A DNA stretch of 64,000 bases from an uncultured Clostridia bacterium (GCA_944383685.1 CALWQM010000002.1:62001-126000), one strand, 5' to 3'; counted from the first letter of the stretch, positions 53,814-63,456 are shown. The notes: generated by a model not told the origin, from the sequence alone. Program-made: numbers and translations.

Positions 53814-53837
53814 ACTTAAAGATTTTAATCTTAAAGT
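53814..53837 (+). promoter_or_regulatory. Dyad next to the recJ start
   Basis: ACTTAAAGATT tt AATCTTAAAGT: an 11-bp near-perfect inverted repeat ending 14 nt before the recJ ATG, flanked by two direct copies of AAGTTAGGT (near 53799 and 53834). Could be an operator or an RNA hairpin near the ribosome site. Confidence 0.35.
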
Positions 53838-53851
53838 TAGGTAGAACAGTT

Positions 53852-56203
53852 ATGATTTTTAAAAAATTTTTCAACAAAGATTCTGCCCTTGTTAAAGACT
53901 TGGCAGAAAAATTCAATGTTTTACCATCAACTATGTATCTTATGGTTTCTCGTGGGCTTACTGACGAGAACAAAATTGCTGAATATTTATCAGTTGGAAA
54001 TCTTTTAAACCCGTTTCTAATTAAGGGAATGAAAGAATTGTGTGAAAGAATTAATTTGGCAAAAAAGTTAGACGATAGAATTTTGATTTTCGGGGACTAT
54101 GATGTTGATGGTATAAGTGCAACTGCGATTATGCTTAAAACACTGAAAAGGCTTGGCATAAATGCAGATTTTTATCTTCCAAACCGTTACGAGGATGGTT
54201 ATGGTTTATCTTGCGCTGTGATTGACAAGATTGAGAAAAAGTTTTGTCCAGACCTTATTATCACAGTGGACTGTGGAATTTCTTGTTATGAAGAAGTTGA
54301 ATATGCAAAGAGCAAGGGAATTGAGATAATCATTACAGACCACCACGAAATTCCAGAAAAAATTCCAAACACTTTGGTGCTTAATGCAAAGATTGAAAAT
54401 CAAGAGTATCCATTTAGGGAACTTTGTGGCACAGGGCTTGCATATAAGGTTAGTGAGGCACTTCTTGGGCAGAAAAAAGCCGAAGAATTTTTGCCTATTG
54501 CTGCCATTGCAACCATTGCGGATATTGTTTCGCTTACCGGTGAAAACAGAAACATTGTTAAAAAGGGCCTACAATCTTTTGACAAGTTACCAACTGGTTT
54601 GAAGCAACTTTTTAAAGATAACAAGGTTTCTATTAAAGAGCCGAATGCAACAGATATTGCATTTAAAGTTGCTCCAAAAATCAATTCTGCTGGACGTATG
54701 GGATGTGCGGAAGATAGCTTGGTGCTTTATATGAGTGAAGACCCTGTTGAAATTAAAAAGCACCTTAATAAAATTGCAAATCACAATCAAAAGAGACAGG
54801 AACTTTCCGCCGTTGTGATGGAAGATTGTGAAAAAGCAATAAAAAAAATGGACCTTTCAAAGATAAGAGTTATCACCCTTGCTTCAAAAAAGTGGGATCA
54901 AGGAATTTTGGGGATTGCATGTGCAAAGCTTGTTGAGGAATATAATAGACCAGTCTTTTTATTCTCTCAAACAGGCGACACATTACATGGTTCGGGGCGC
55001 AGTATTGATGACATAAATATTCATGAGCTTTTATCTTCTATGCAAGACATTTTGGAAACATTTGGCGGACATACTATGGCGGCAGGATTGACACTTAAAA
55101 GAGAAAAATATGAAGAATTTTGCAATCGTGTCAATGCATTTTGCTTTGAACATATAAACGACAAGGTTTTCATTCCAATTAAATATTATGACTTAGACAT
55201 CAAACTTGAAGAAATTGACGACAGATTTTTGAGTGAATTGAAACTTATGGAACCTTTTGGCTGTGGAAATCCAAAACCAAAGTTTAGAATCACGGCAGAA
55301 CATGTGGATATTTTGCCTATGAAATATTGTCCTATGCACTGCAACATCAACATTGGAGATTTGCAACTTGTTTACTTTAATTTCATAAAAAATTATAATG
55401 CACTTTTCTTTTCTCGTTACAAATCATTTATTTTTGAGTTTCAAGAAAGTGGAAAGAAGGGGCTTATAAGTGACTTTGATGCTGGAAGTTTTATTATTGA
55501 CAATGCACATATGTTCACATATCCAGTTCAAATGGAGCAATACCTTTATGATGACGGCAAGGAAATCAATTTCACCTATTATCCAAAAGAAGAGCTTTTA
55601 AATTTTGTGGCATCAACTCAAAGTGGAGTTTATGGCACATGTTTTGTGACTTATTCTGCTTATGATTTTGTTTCATTTTCAAAAAATTACTCAAAAGAAA
55701 ACATATTCCATGTTGGCATTTTTGATAAGGAATGCATTGGCTATAACAGCCTTTTGCTTTCACCAAGAGGTGTTAATTGGGCGAAAAACTTTAACAAAAT
55801 TGTCTTTCTTTCACCTGTGCTTGACAGTGGCTTTCTAAGTGAAATTTCAAAAATATCAAATGCTGAAATTTATCTTCCTATTGAGACACAGGACGACAAA
55901 AATCGCTATAATAATATAAGTCTTTCAAGAGAAAATTTTGGTAAAGTATTTAAGGCGCTTGTGTCAAAGCAAAACACCAAATTTTATTCACCTGTTGATT
56001 TTTATGAAGCAAAACTTAAAGGTAAAGTTACATTTGACACTTTCTATGTTGCGTATTTAACATTTTTGCAATTAGGGCTTATTAAAAGAGTTGATGAAAC
56101 CTATTTCAACTTTGTTGAAGTTAAAAATGTTAAAAGGTCACTGCAAGAATCTATGCTTTATAACAAGCTGTCATTAATTAAAAATTCACGGAGTAAAAAA
56201 TGA
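53852..56203 (+). CDS. recJ: Single-stranded-DNA exonuclease RecJ
   Basis: 783 residues, the long Bacillota form. DHH phosphoesterase motifs are intact: GDYDVDG (Asp82, Asp84, Asp86), TVDCGIS, TDHHE (Asp163, His164, His165) and the DHHA1 motif FGGHTMAAGL. It degrades single-stranded DNA 5' to 3' in recombination and mismatch/base excision repair, in the cytoplasm. About 250 extra C-terminal residues beyond the OB-type domain are typical of this form. No clean ribosome site: GGTAG is 9 nt before the ATG. The stop overlaps the start of rel (ATGA). Confidence 0.95.
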   Translation: MIFKKFFNKDSALVKDLAEKFNVLPSTMYLMVSRGLTDENKIAEYLSVGNLLNPFLIKGMKELCERINLAKKLDDRILIFGDYDVDGISATAIMLKTLKRLGINADFYLPNRYEDGYGLSCAVIDKIEKKFCPDLIITVDCGISCYEEVEYAKSKGIEIIITDHHEIPEKIPNTLVLNAKIENQEYPFRELCGTGLAYKVSEALLGQKKAEEFLPIAAIATIADIVSLTGENRNIVKKGLQSFDKLPTGLKQLFKDNKVSIKEPNATDIAFKVAPKINSAGRMGCAEDSLVLYMSEDPVEIKKHLNKIANHNQKRQELSAVVMEDCEKAIKKMDLSKIRVITLASKKWDQGILGIACAKLVEEYNRPVFLFSQTGDTLHGSGRSIDDINIHELLSSMQDILETFGGHTMAAGLTLKREKYEEFCNRVNAFCFEHINDKVFIPIKYYDLDIKLEEIDDRFLSELKLMEPFGCGNPKPKFRITAEHVDILPMKYCPMHCNINIGDLQLVYFNFIKNYNALFFSRYKSFIFEFQESGKKGLISDFDAGSFIIDNAHMFTYPVQMEQYLYDDGKEINFTYYPKEELLNFVASTQSGVYGTCFVTYSAYDFVSFSKNYSKENIFHVGIFDKECIGYNSLLLSPRGVNWAKNFNKIVFLSPVLDSGFLSEISKISNAEIYLPIETQDDKNRYNNISLSRENFGKVFKALVSKQNTKFYSPVDFYEAKLKGKVTFDTFYVAYLTFLQLGLIKRVDETYFNFVEVKNVKRSLQESMLYNKLSLIKNSRSKK

Positions 56204-58281
56204 AAGAAATAACCCTTGAAAAAATAAAAAAGAACTTCAAACTTTCTCAGCATGAAAACAAACTTGTGAACGAGTTGGTTGTTGAAGATATAAATCTTGA
56301 TAGGCTTAACCATGTTATTGATGTTATGGCTGAGTATTATATGGGTAATGAAGTTTTGATGTCCTATCTTCTTTTTCAATTTTATAAGGTAAGAGAAGAT
56401 GAAGCAAAAAACTTTGAAAGTGAGCTAACTCAAAACCAACTTAAACTATATGAAACTTTTAAATTGCTCCGTAATGTTAACACCATTTCAAAAAGTGGGG
56501 AAGCGGAAGATATTAAGCGTATGTTTGTGGCAATTTGCCAGGATATGCGTATGGTTATCATTAAGTTTGCAACAATTGATTATGACCTTCATAGATTAAC
56601 CTTGCCACTTCAAGAGGAAGCCCGCAGATTTGTTAAAATGGTGGCAGATATTTTTGCTCCACTTGCTGAAAGTTTAGGGTTAAGCAAGTTTAAATCTTCC
56701 TTTGAAGAAAAGACTTTTGAACTTTTGGAGCCAAATGCTTATAATTCACTGAAAAACAGTGCCTTGCTTAAAACCGAAGACAATATGAAGCAAATGGAGA
56801 TTGTGGAAAAGAAACTTGAAAAGATTTTGGAGGAACTTCATATTGAAGGCGAGATTCAAAAACGCCAAAAGCACCTGTACAGTGTTTATAAAAAAATTAA
56901 AATGAAAAACATAACCCTTGGAAAAATTTACGATTTACTTGCTATGCGTGTTATTGTTCCAACCGTTGAAGATTGCTATTTGGTTTTAGGTAAAATTCAT
57001 TCAATTTATAGGCCTATTCCAGAGAGAGTGAAAGATTATATTGCAAACCCAAAACCAAACGGATATCAAAGTTTGCACACAACAATTATTGCGGATAACA
57101 ATAGACCGCTTGAAATTCAAATAAGAACTTTCGATATGCACAAACATGCTGAATATGGTATTGCTGCGCATTGGATTTACAAGGAAAGAAGAAGTGTTAA
57201 TAAGTTTGACGCAAAATTTGCAAGATTTAAGCAGATTCTTGATAATTCCAATGAATTATCCCCAGAAGAATTTTTGGAAACTTTGAAAAGCGACCTTTAT
57301 GGAGAAAGCATTTTTGTTCAAACACCAAAGGGAAAAGTTATTGAACTTCCTGTTCATTCCACTGTCATTGACTTTGCTTATTGCATTCACAGTGAAATTG
57401 GTAACAAGTGTGTTGGTGGGAAGATTAATGGAAAACTTCATCCAATTACCACAGAACTTAAAAACGGGGACACTGTTGAAATTATCACTAACCAAAACAG
57501 CAAGGGGCCTTCAAGAGATTGGCTTAAACATGTGAAAACATCCTCTGCTCGTTCAAAGATAAGGGCTTTCTTTAAAAGTGAGTTTAAAGAAGAAAATACC
57601 CGCATGGGTAAAAATATTTTTGAGCAGGCCTTAAAAGCAAGAAATTTGAATATTTCAAAAGTGGATAAGGATAAATACCTAACAGAAATTGCCTCAACAT
57701 ATATGATGGAAACACCAGAAATGCTTTATGCAGAAATTGGAGGCGGAACACTTTCTGTTAACTCTGTTATTGGAAGACTTATCAACTTATATTATAAAGA
57801 CAATGCTCCACAGATTAAGCAAAATGTGATTGAAGTTAAAAAGAGTAAAGATGGTGTGCTTATTGACGGAGATAGTGGGCTTTTGATTCGCTATGCTGGT
57901 TGTTGCTCTCCTGTTACTGGCGATGAAATCATTGGCTATATTTCACGCGGTAAGGGCGTTACCATACATAGGAAAGAATGTCCAAACATCAAGTATCTTG
58001 AAAAAGAACGCCTTATTGAAGCTAAATGGGAAAATGATGTTGTTTCCAATTTTACCGCTGTTGTTAAGGTGGTTGCTGATGATGATTCGCATGTTATTGA
58101 TTACATCAACAATGTGGCAAAAAATTTAAAGATAAATTTGAAAGGTTTTTCATATAAAAAGGTGAAAAATGATTTAATATTTGATATAATATTGAATGTA
58201 AAGGGAAAAGAAGAAATTGACAGTGCAATTCGCACATTTGAAAGTGTGAAAGGTGTGCAAAAAGTGTTTAGGAGTGAATGA
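56200..58281 (+). CDS. rel: Rel/SpoT-type (p)ppGpp synthetase with degenerate hydrolase domain
   Basis: 693 residues in the long RSH layout: N-terminal HD-hydrolase region (about 25-175), synthetase (about 225-330), TGS (about 365-430), zinc-finger (YAGCCSPVTGDEIIG...HRKECPN) and C-terminal ACT domain. The synthetase is intact, with YDLLAMRVIV, RVKD (276-279, the RxKD motif) and NGYQSLHTT. In the HD region the normal LHDVVEDT is LLFQFYKV and the normal LADRLHNMRTL is FATIDYDLHRLTL, so the metal-binding His/Asp and catalytic Glu residues are missing. Expected role: ribosome-dependent (p)ppGpp synthesis without hydrolysis. Translationally coupled to recJ by a 4-nt overlap. Confidence 0.93.
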   Translation: MKEITLEKIKKNFKLSQHENKLVNELVVEDINLDRLNHVIDVMAEYYMGNEVLMSYLLFQFYKVREDEAKNFESELTQNQLKLYETFKLLRNVNTISKSGEAEDIKRMFVAICQDMRMVIIKFATIDYDLHRLTLPLQEEARRFVKMVADIFAPLAESLGLSKFKSSFEEKTFELLEPNAYNSLKNSALLKTEDNMKQMEIVEKKLEKILEELHIEGEIQKRQKHLYSVYKKIKMKNITLGKIYDLLAMRVIVPTVEDCYLVLGKIHSIYRPIPERVKDYIANPKPNGYQSLHTTIIADNNRPLEIQIRTFDMHKHAEYGIAAHWIYKERRSVNKFDAKFARFKQILDNSNELSPEEFLETLKSDLYGESIFVQTPKGKVIELPVHSTVIDFAYCIHSEIGNKCVGGKINGKLHPITTELKNGDTVEIITNQNSKGPSRDWLKHVKTSSARSKIRAFFKSEFKEENTRMGKNIFEQALKARNLNISKVDKDKYLTEIASTYMMETPEMLYAEIGGGTLSVNSVIGRLINLYYKDNAPQIKQNVIEVKKSKDGVLIDGDSGLLIRYAGCCSPVTGDEIIGYISRGKGVTIHRKECPNIKYLEKERLIEAKWENDVVSNFTAVVKVVADDDSHVIDYINNVAKNLKINLKGFSYKKVKNDLIFDIILNVKGKEEIDSAIRTFESVKGVQKVFRSE

Positions 58282-59690
58282 TGAAAATTGTTTGTGACAG
58301 TGTAGATTACGAGAAAGATATGCAAGACCTTGTTAACCTTTTCTATCCAGAGGGGGACAAGCCTTTTTCTATACATCACAGCGACAATATGATTGGAAAC
58401 ACTTTAACAAGCAAAATTGAAATAGATGATGGTTTAAACAAAAAAGAATATGTAAAGTTTTTCACTATTCCAACAGGGCTTTCACCTTTAAGAGAAAAAA
58501 GTGTGAAAAAAAGTGACTTTAAAAATCACCTTTATCAGGTTTTAAGCTCAATAACAAAAAAATCACTTCCTTGGGGAAGCCTTACAGGTGTTAGACCTTG
58601 CAAGTTTATGCGTGAAATGGTTGAACGCGGGGAAATTAAGGAACACATAGTTTCCGAAGTTATGATGAAGGAATACTTTGTTCAAGAAGATAAGGCAAAA
58701 CTTGTTTTTGAAATTATGAAAAATCAAAAATGTATAATTAAGAACGATAAACTTGTGGATTTATTCATAAACATTCCAATTTGCCCAACAAGGTGTAATT
58801 ATTGCTCATTCATTTCAAATGAACTTTGCAAAGTTGTTGATAAAGTGGATAAATATTTAGATTGCCTTTTGAAAGAACTTAAAGCTGTTAAAAAGCTCAT
58901 TGCAGATAAATCTTATATTGTAAGAACTATTTACATAGGAGGCGGAACTCCAACAGTTTTAACTTGTGAACAACTTGAAAGATTGTTAAGCGAAATCAAT
59001 TATCCAGTTTCGGAATTTACTGTTGAATGTGGCAGGGCAGACACAATCACAAGAGAAAAGTTGGAAATATTAAAAAGACACAATGTTAACAGAATTTCAA
59101 TCAATCCACAAACATTTTGTGAAAGCACATTGAAACGCATTGGAAGGAAGCAGACAAATAAACAAATTTTTGAAGCATACATGATGGCAATGGAATATGA
59201 CTTTGTTGTTAATATGGATATGATTGCTGGGCTTCCTGGTGAAAAACTTGGCATTTTCAAGCGTTCCATCAACACTTTATTGGAACTTTCACCAGAGAAT
59301 ATCACCGTGCACACACTAACAATCAAAAATGGTGCCCCACTTAAAGATGATAAGTCCTCTGTGTTTGAAAGAGATGTTCCAAAAATGGTGGACTATGCTG
59401 AAAAAACATTGCAAGAAAATGGATATAAACCTTATTACATTTACAGGCAAAAAAACCAAATTGGTGGCTTAGAAAATGTTGGGTATTTCAGGGATGGACA
59501 TGTGTGCATATTTAACATTGACAGCATGGAAGATGTTTCATCTGTGATTGGAGTTGGTGCAGGAGCAATTTCAAAAAGAGTTTTTAACCTTGAAAACAGG
59601 CTGGAAAGAGAACCAAATTGTAAGTTTATAACTGACTATATTGACCGCATTGATGAAATGGTGGAAAAGAAGATAAAATTTTTTAGTTAA
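58281..59690 (+). CDS. hemZ: HemZ-type radical SAM protein (coproporphyrinogen dehydrogenase-like)
   Basis: 469 residues. The CX3CX2C cluster CPTRCNYC (about residues 168-175) binds the 4Fe-4S/SAM centre; YIGGGTPT and the VECGRAD, NPQTF and GLPGE segments are HemN/HemZ signatures. HemZ is the Bacillota-type oxygen-independent coproporphyrinogen III oxidase-like enzyme; other HemN-like proteins act as heme chaperones or methylases, so heme synthesis is probable but not proven, and no other heme gene is in the window. Two adjacent ATGs (58278, 58281); the second is better spaced from AGGAG. The gene overlaps the end of rel. Confidence 0.88.
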   Translation: MKIVCDSVDYEKDMQDLVNLFYPEGDKPFSIHHSDNMIGNTLTSKIEIDDGLNKKEYVKFFTIPTGLSPLREKSVKKSDFKNHLYQVLSSITKKSLPWGSLTGVRPCKFMREMVERGEIKEHIVSEVMMKEYFVQEDKAKLVFEIMKNQKCIIKNDKLVDLFINIPICPTRCNYCSFISNELCKVVDKVDKYLDCLLKELKAVKKLIADKSYIVRTIYIGGGTPTVLTCEQLERLLSEINYPVSEFTVECGRADTITREKLEILKRHNVNRISINPQTFCESTLKRIGRKQTNKQIFEAYMMAMEYDFVVNMDMIAGLPGEKLGIFKRSINTLLELSPENITVHTLTIKNGAPLKDDKSSVFERDVPKMVDYAEKTLQENGYKPYYIYRQKNQIGGLENVGYFRDGHVCIFNIDSMEDVSSVIGVGAGAISKRVFNLENRLEREPNCKFITDYIDRIDEMVEKKIKFFS

Positions 59691-59695
59691 AATAT

Positions 59696-59703
59696 GGGGG
59701 GGG
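59696..59703 (+). repeat. G8 homopolymer at the S66 peptidase ribosome site
   Basis: Eight G directly followed by TGAAGTT and ATG. The 3' end (GGTGA) can pair with the anti-Shine-Dalgarno, so the tract forms part of the ribosome site. In this AT-rich DNA such a run is rare. Length change would not alter the spacing to the ATG or any reading frame. Confidence 0.6.
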
Positions 59704-59710
59704 TGAAGTT

Positions 59711-60805
59711 ATGATTAAACCACAAAAGTTGAAGAAAGGTGACAAAGTTGCAGTTGTAAGTTTGTCAAGTGGACTTTTAGGTGAGCCTAATATGATACAC
59801 AAATATTATCTTGCAAAGAAAAGATTGGAAGAAGATTTTGGCTTGCAAGTTGTGGCCATGCCAAATGCTTTAAAAGGTATTGAATATTTGAAAAACAATC
59901 CTAAGGCAAGGGCTGATGATTTGATGATGGCTCTTAAAGATAAAAGTGTTAAGGCAATAATTTGTGCAATAGGTGGAAGTGACTCATATAAACTTCTTCC
60001 TTTTATTGATTTTGATGTCATTAAAAACAATCCTAAAATTTTTACAGGTTTTTCTGACAGCACCACCAATCATTTGATGTTCTATAAGGCTGGAGTTACT
60101 TCATTTTATGGACCAAATATCATGTGTAATTTTGGACAATATGGTGAAATGTACGACTATGAAGTGGAAGCGGTTAAAAATGTTTTCTTTAATTCACCAA
60201 AAGAATATGAAATTAAACCTTGTGAATATTGGTCAAATGATTTTATTCCTTGGGACGAGAAAAACATAAACAAAATGAAAAAAGTTTTAAAAGATGATGG
60301 CTATGAAGTTTTGCAAGGAACAGGCAAAGTTAGCGGAAAACTTTTAGGCGGTTGTGTGGAAATTTTAGGAAGATTTTTGGGAGTGGCAATGAGTGATGAA
60401 AAAGAAGAAGTTGAGAATACACAACGCACAAAAGAGTTAAATGACAAATATAATCTATTTCCAAGCAAGGAAGAATGGAAAGATAAAATTTTGTTTATTG
60501 AAACAAGCGAAGAAAAAATTAAGCCAGAAAATTTAAAAAATATTTTAATTGCCATGAAAAATTATGGAATTTTAGATAACATTAATGGCATAATTGTTGG
60601 AAAACCACAAGGTAAAGTTTATTACGAAGAATATAAAAAGGTTTATCATGAAATCTTTGAAAATTATAGAAAAGATTTACCAATATTCTATAATGTAAAT
60701 TTTGGTCATGCTGAGCCAATAAATATAATTCCTTATGGAGTTATGTGTGAAGTTGATTGTGACAACAAAAAAATTACAATCAAAGAAAAAATGCTTGCAG
60801 ATTAG
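59711..60805 (+). CDS. S66 family peptidase (LD-carboxypeptidase / MccF-like)
   Basis: 364 residues, no signal peptide, so cytoplasmic. The nucleophile elbow GFSDST gives Ser115; the Glu is in LFIETSEE and the His in NFGHAEP, completing the Ser-Glu-His triad of family S66. The FIETSEE motif and about 360 residues favour the MccF branch (hydrolysis of aminoacyl-nucleotide antibiotics such as microcin C) over a peptidoglycan-recycling LD-carboxypeptidase, but both share the fold. The gene starts 20 bp after hemZ, and its ribosome site includes a G8 tract. Confidence 0.88.
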   Translation: MIKPQKLKKGDKVAVVSLSSGLLGEPNMIHKYYLAKKRLEEDFGLQVVAMPNALKGIEYLKNNPKARADDLMMALKDKSVKAIICAIGGSDSYKLLPFIDFDVIKNNPKIFTGFSDSTTNHLMFYKAGVTSFYGPNIMCNFGQYGEMYDYEVEAVKNVFFNSPKEYEIKPCEYWSNDFIPWDEKNINKMKKVLKDDGYEVLQGTGKVSGKLLGGCVEILGRFLGVAMSDEKEEVENTQRTKELNDKYNLFPSKEEWKDKILFIETSEEKIKPENLKNILIAMKNYGILDNINGIIVGKPQGKVYYEEYKKVYHEIFENYRKDLPIFYNVNFGHAEPINIIPYGVMCEVDCDNKKITIKEKMLAD

Positions 60806-60887
60806 AGAATATAAGAGATTGTAAGTTAAATTTAAGGGGTTTTATGTTATATTTTTGTTGTATTAAGGAAATATTTTCATAAAATCC

Positions 60888-60916
60888 TTTACTTTTATGA
60901 AAGTTTATGTTAAAAT
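60888..60916 (+). promoter_or_regulatory. Promoter of rpsO
   Basis: TTTACT (60888-60893), 17-bp spacer with TGT extension, TAAAAT (60911-60916). Confidence 0.65.
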
Positions 60917-60923
60917 AATTAAG

Positions 60924-61005
60924 TCGATTAATGCTTAGCACAGTTTGGCGGAGACCTTCGACCCTTAACTTTGTTATAGCAACTATTATTTTTATGGAGG
61001 GAATT
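60924..61005 (+). promoter_or_regulatory. rpsO 5' leader
   Basis: An 80-nt leader, more G/C-rich than its surroundings, with GGCGGAGACCTTCGACCC and a short TTGT-tata-GCAA hairpin before the GGAGG site. S15 binds and represses its own mRNA leader in several bacteria; that this leader does so is inference, as I do not recognise the exact fold. Confidence 0.35.
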
Positions 61006-61269
61006 ATGCAAGAAAAAAGTGAAATCATTGCAAAGTTTAAACAAAGCGAAAATGACACTGGTTCTGTTCAAGTTCAAGTTGCTCTTCTCACTGAAAGAAT
61101 TAACCACTTAACTGAACACCTTAAAAAGAATCCTAAGGATAACCATTCAAGACGTGGACTTTTGCAAATGGTTGGTAAGAGAAAAGGCTTCTTACAATAC
61201 CTTAAAGATAGAGATATTGAAGCTTACAGAAAACTTATCAAAGAACTTAACATAAGAGAAATTAAATAA
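61006..61269 (+). CDS. rpsO: 30S ribosomal protein S15
   Basis: 87 residues from the ATG at 61006 (GGAGG upstream); a longer in-frame start at 60931 would translate the structured leader and is rejected. Typical S15: [54 protein letters not shown]. Primary binder of 16S rRNA helices in the small-subunit platform. Located before pnp as in most bacteria, with a terminator between them. Confidence 0.97.
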   Translation: MQEKSEIIAKFKQSENDTGSVQVQVALLTERINHLTEHLKKNPKDNHSRRGLLQMVGKRKGFLQYLKDRDIEAYRKLIKELNIREIK

Positions 61270-61271
61270 TT

Positions 61272-61302
61272 TTGGGGAGCGTGTTTTTTTGCTCCCTTTT
61301 TT
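61272..61302 (+). terminator. Terminator after rpsO
   Basis: GGGAGC/GCTCCC stem (61275-61280 with 61291-61296), 10-nt T-rich loop, T run. pnp starts 28 bp later, so some readthrough probably feeds pnp. Confidence 0.75.
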
Positions 61303-61329
61303 CAATGTTTTAGATTAGGAGTTTAGTAG

Positions 61330-63441
61330 ATGAAGACAGAATTATCAAAGAAATTTAAGTTAGATATTGCAGGTAAAGAAGTAACATTTGAAACAGGTGC
61401 ATTGTGTGGTCAATCCAACGGAACATGCCTTGTAACTTGTGGCGAAACCGTTATTATGGTCAATGTTACAATGAGTGACGAACCAAAGCCAGGAATTGAC
61501 TTTTTCCCACTTTCAGTTGAATATCAAGAAAAAATGTATTCCGTTGGAAAAATTCCAGGCGGGTTTAAAAAGAGAGAAGGCAGACCAAGTGATAAAGCAA
61601 TTTTGGTTTCTCGTCTTATTGACAGACCTCTTCGCCCACTTTTCCCAAAAGGATTTTTTAACGATGTTGTGGTTGTTGCAACAGCACTCTCAATTGATCC
61701 AGATGTGAGCCCTGAACCACTTGCAATGCTTGGTTCATCATTTGCTCTTTCAATTTCGGACATTCCTTTCCAAGGACCAACTGGTTCTGTTTTGGTTGGG
61801 CTTGTTGACGGTAAATTTATTATCAATCCAAATCAAGAAGAAAGAGAAAAAAGTGACTTGCACTTAACTGTTTCAGGCACAGAAGAAGCAGTTTTGATGG
61901 TTGAAGCTGGTGCAAACGAAGTTCCAGAACATGTGGTTTTGGATGCAATTATGTTTGCTCATGAAGAAATTAAAAAGATTGTTAGATTTATTAAAGATGT
62001 TAAAGCACAAATTGGTAAACCTGTAAATCCAAAGATTTCATATTATGTTGTTCCAGATGAAATTGATAAGGCTGTAAGAGAATATGCAAGTGATATGCTT
62101 GATGAAGCCCTTGACACATTTGACAGACATGAACGTCAAGCAAGACAAGACAAGGTTAATGAAGATGTTAAAGCACACTTTGCTGAAATGTTCCCAGAAA
62201 AGGAAAGAGAGATTGGCGATGTGCTTTACAAGATGACAAAAGAAAAAGTTAGAGCTAAAATTTTGGAAAAGGGTATCCGTCCAGACGGAAGAACTTTGGA
62301 ACAAATTCGCCCTATTTGGTGCGAAGTTGGTGTGCTTCCAAGAGTTCACGGAAGTGCTGTTTTCACACGTGGTGAAACACAAGTTCTTTCTTGTTTAACC
62401 CTTGGAACAGTTAGTGATGTTCAACAACTTGATGGACTTGATGATGAAGAAGTTAATCGTTATGTTCACCACTATAACATGCCACCTTATGCAACTGGTG
62501 AAGCAAAAATGATTAAATCAACAGGACGCCGTGAAATTGGTCACGGAGCTCTTGCTGAAAGAGCTTTGGAACCAGTTGTTCCAAAGGAAGATGTTTTCCC
62601 TTATGCTTTAAGAATTGTAAGTGAAGTTCTGTCTTCAAACGGTTCTTCTTCAATGGCAAGTGTTTGCGGTTCAACTCTTGCTCTTATGGATGGCGGTGTT
62701 CCAATTTCTGCACCAGTTGCTGGAATTGCAATGGGACTTATTAAGGATGAAAAATCAAACAAAGTTGCTGTCCTTTCGGATATCCAAGGCCTTGAAGATT
62801 TCTTAGGGGATATGGACTTCAAAGTTACCGGAACAGCAAAAGGTGTTACCGCAATTCAAATGGATATTAAGATTAAAGGTATTGATAAGCCAATCTTGAC
62901 AGAAGCTTTGGAAAGAGCAAAAATTGGAAGAATGTATATTATGGACAAACTTCTTGCTTGCATTTCTGAGCCAAGAAAAGAAATTTCAAAATATGCTCCA
63001 AAAATTATCACTTTTGAAATTGACCCAGAAAAGATTAAGGATGTTATTGGTTCTGGTGGAAAAACAATCAATAAAATTATCGCTGAAACAGGTGTTAAGA
63101 TTGATATTGAAGATGACGGAACTGTGTTCATTGCATCTGTTGACAGTGAAATGAATGAAAAGGCAAAGAAAATCATTCTTTCAATTGTTGAAGAAATTGA
63201 AGTTGGCGATGTTTATGATGGCAAAGTTGCAAGAATAACAAGTTTTGGTGCTTTTGTTGAATTGGGTGCCGGAAAAGAAGGTATGATTCATATTTCAAAA
63301 CTTTCTTCAAAGCGTGTTAATAAAGTGGAAGATGTTGTTAAAGTTGGCGACAGTGTTGAAGTTGAAGTAATTAAGATTGATGATAAAGGCAGAATTGACC
63401 TTAAACGCATTGAACCAAAAAAACAAGACGAAGAAAAATAA
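61330..63441 (+). CDS. pnp: Polynucleotide phosphorylase
   Basis: 703 residues, full length. Two RNase PH-like domains with an all-helical domain between them (FFPLSVEYQEKMYS and GRREIGHGALAERAL), then a KH domain (DVIGSGGKTINKIIAETG) and a C-terminal S1 domain (GDVYDGKVARITSFGAFVEL). It degrades mRNA 3' to 5' with phosphate and takes part in RNA quality control. AGGAG lies 9 nt before the ATG. Confidence 0.97.
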   Translation: MKTELSKKFKLDIAGKEVTFETGALCGQSNGTCLVTCGETVIMVNVTMSDEPKPGIDFFPLSVEYQEKMYSVGKIPGGFKKREGRPSDKAILVSRLIDRPLRPLFPKGFFNDVVVVATALSIDPDVSPEPLAMLGSSFALSISDIPFQGPTGSVLVGLVDGKFIINPNQEEREKSDLHLTVSGTEEAVLMVEAGANEVPEHVVLDAIMFAHEEIKKIVRFIKDVKAQIGKPVNPKISYYVVPDEIDKAVREYASDMLDEALDTFDRHERQARQDKVNEDVKAHFAEMFPEKEREIGDVLYKMTKEKVRAKILEKGIRPDGRTLEQIRPIWCEVGVLPRVHGSAVFTRGETQVLSCLTLGTVSDVQQLDGLDDEEVNRYVHHYNMPPYATGEAKMIKSTGRREIGHGALAERALEPVVPKEDVFPYALRIVSEVLSSNGSSSMASVCGSTLALMDGGVPISAPVAGIAMGLIKDEKSNKVAVLSDIQGLEDFLGDMDFKVTGTAKGVTAIQMDIKIKGIDKPILTEALERAKIGRMYIMDKLLACISEPRKEISKYAPKIITFEIDPEKIKDVIGSGGKTINKIIAETGVKIDIEDDGTVFIASVDSEMNEKAKKIILSIVEEIEVGDVYDGKVARITSFGAFVELGAGKEGMIHISKLSSKRVNKVEDVVKVGDSVEVEVIKIDDKGRIDLKRIEPKKQDEEK

Positions 63442-63456
63442 TTTAAATTAATAATT

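Noticed and set aside
60931..61005. 25-codon N-terminal extension of S15
   Set aside because: It covers the structured leader; the GGAGG-preceded ATG gives the normal S15 length.
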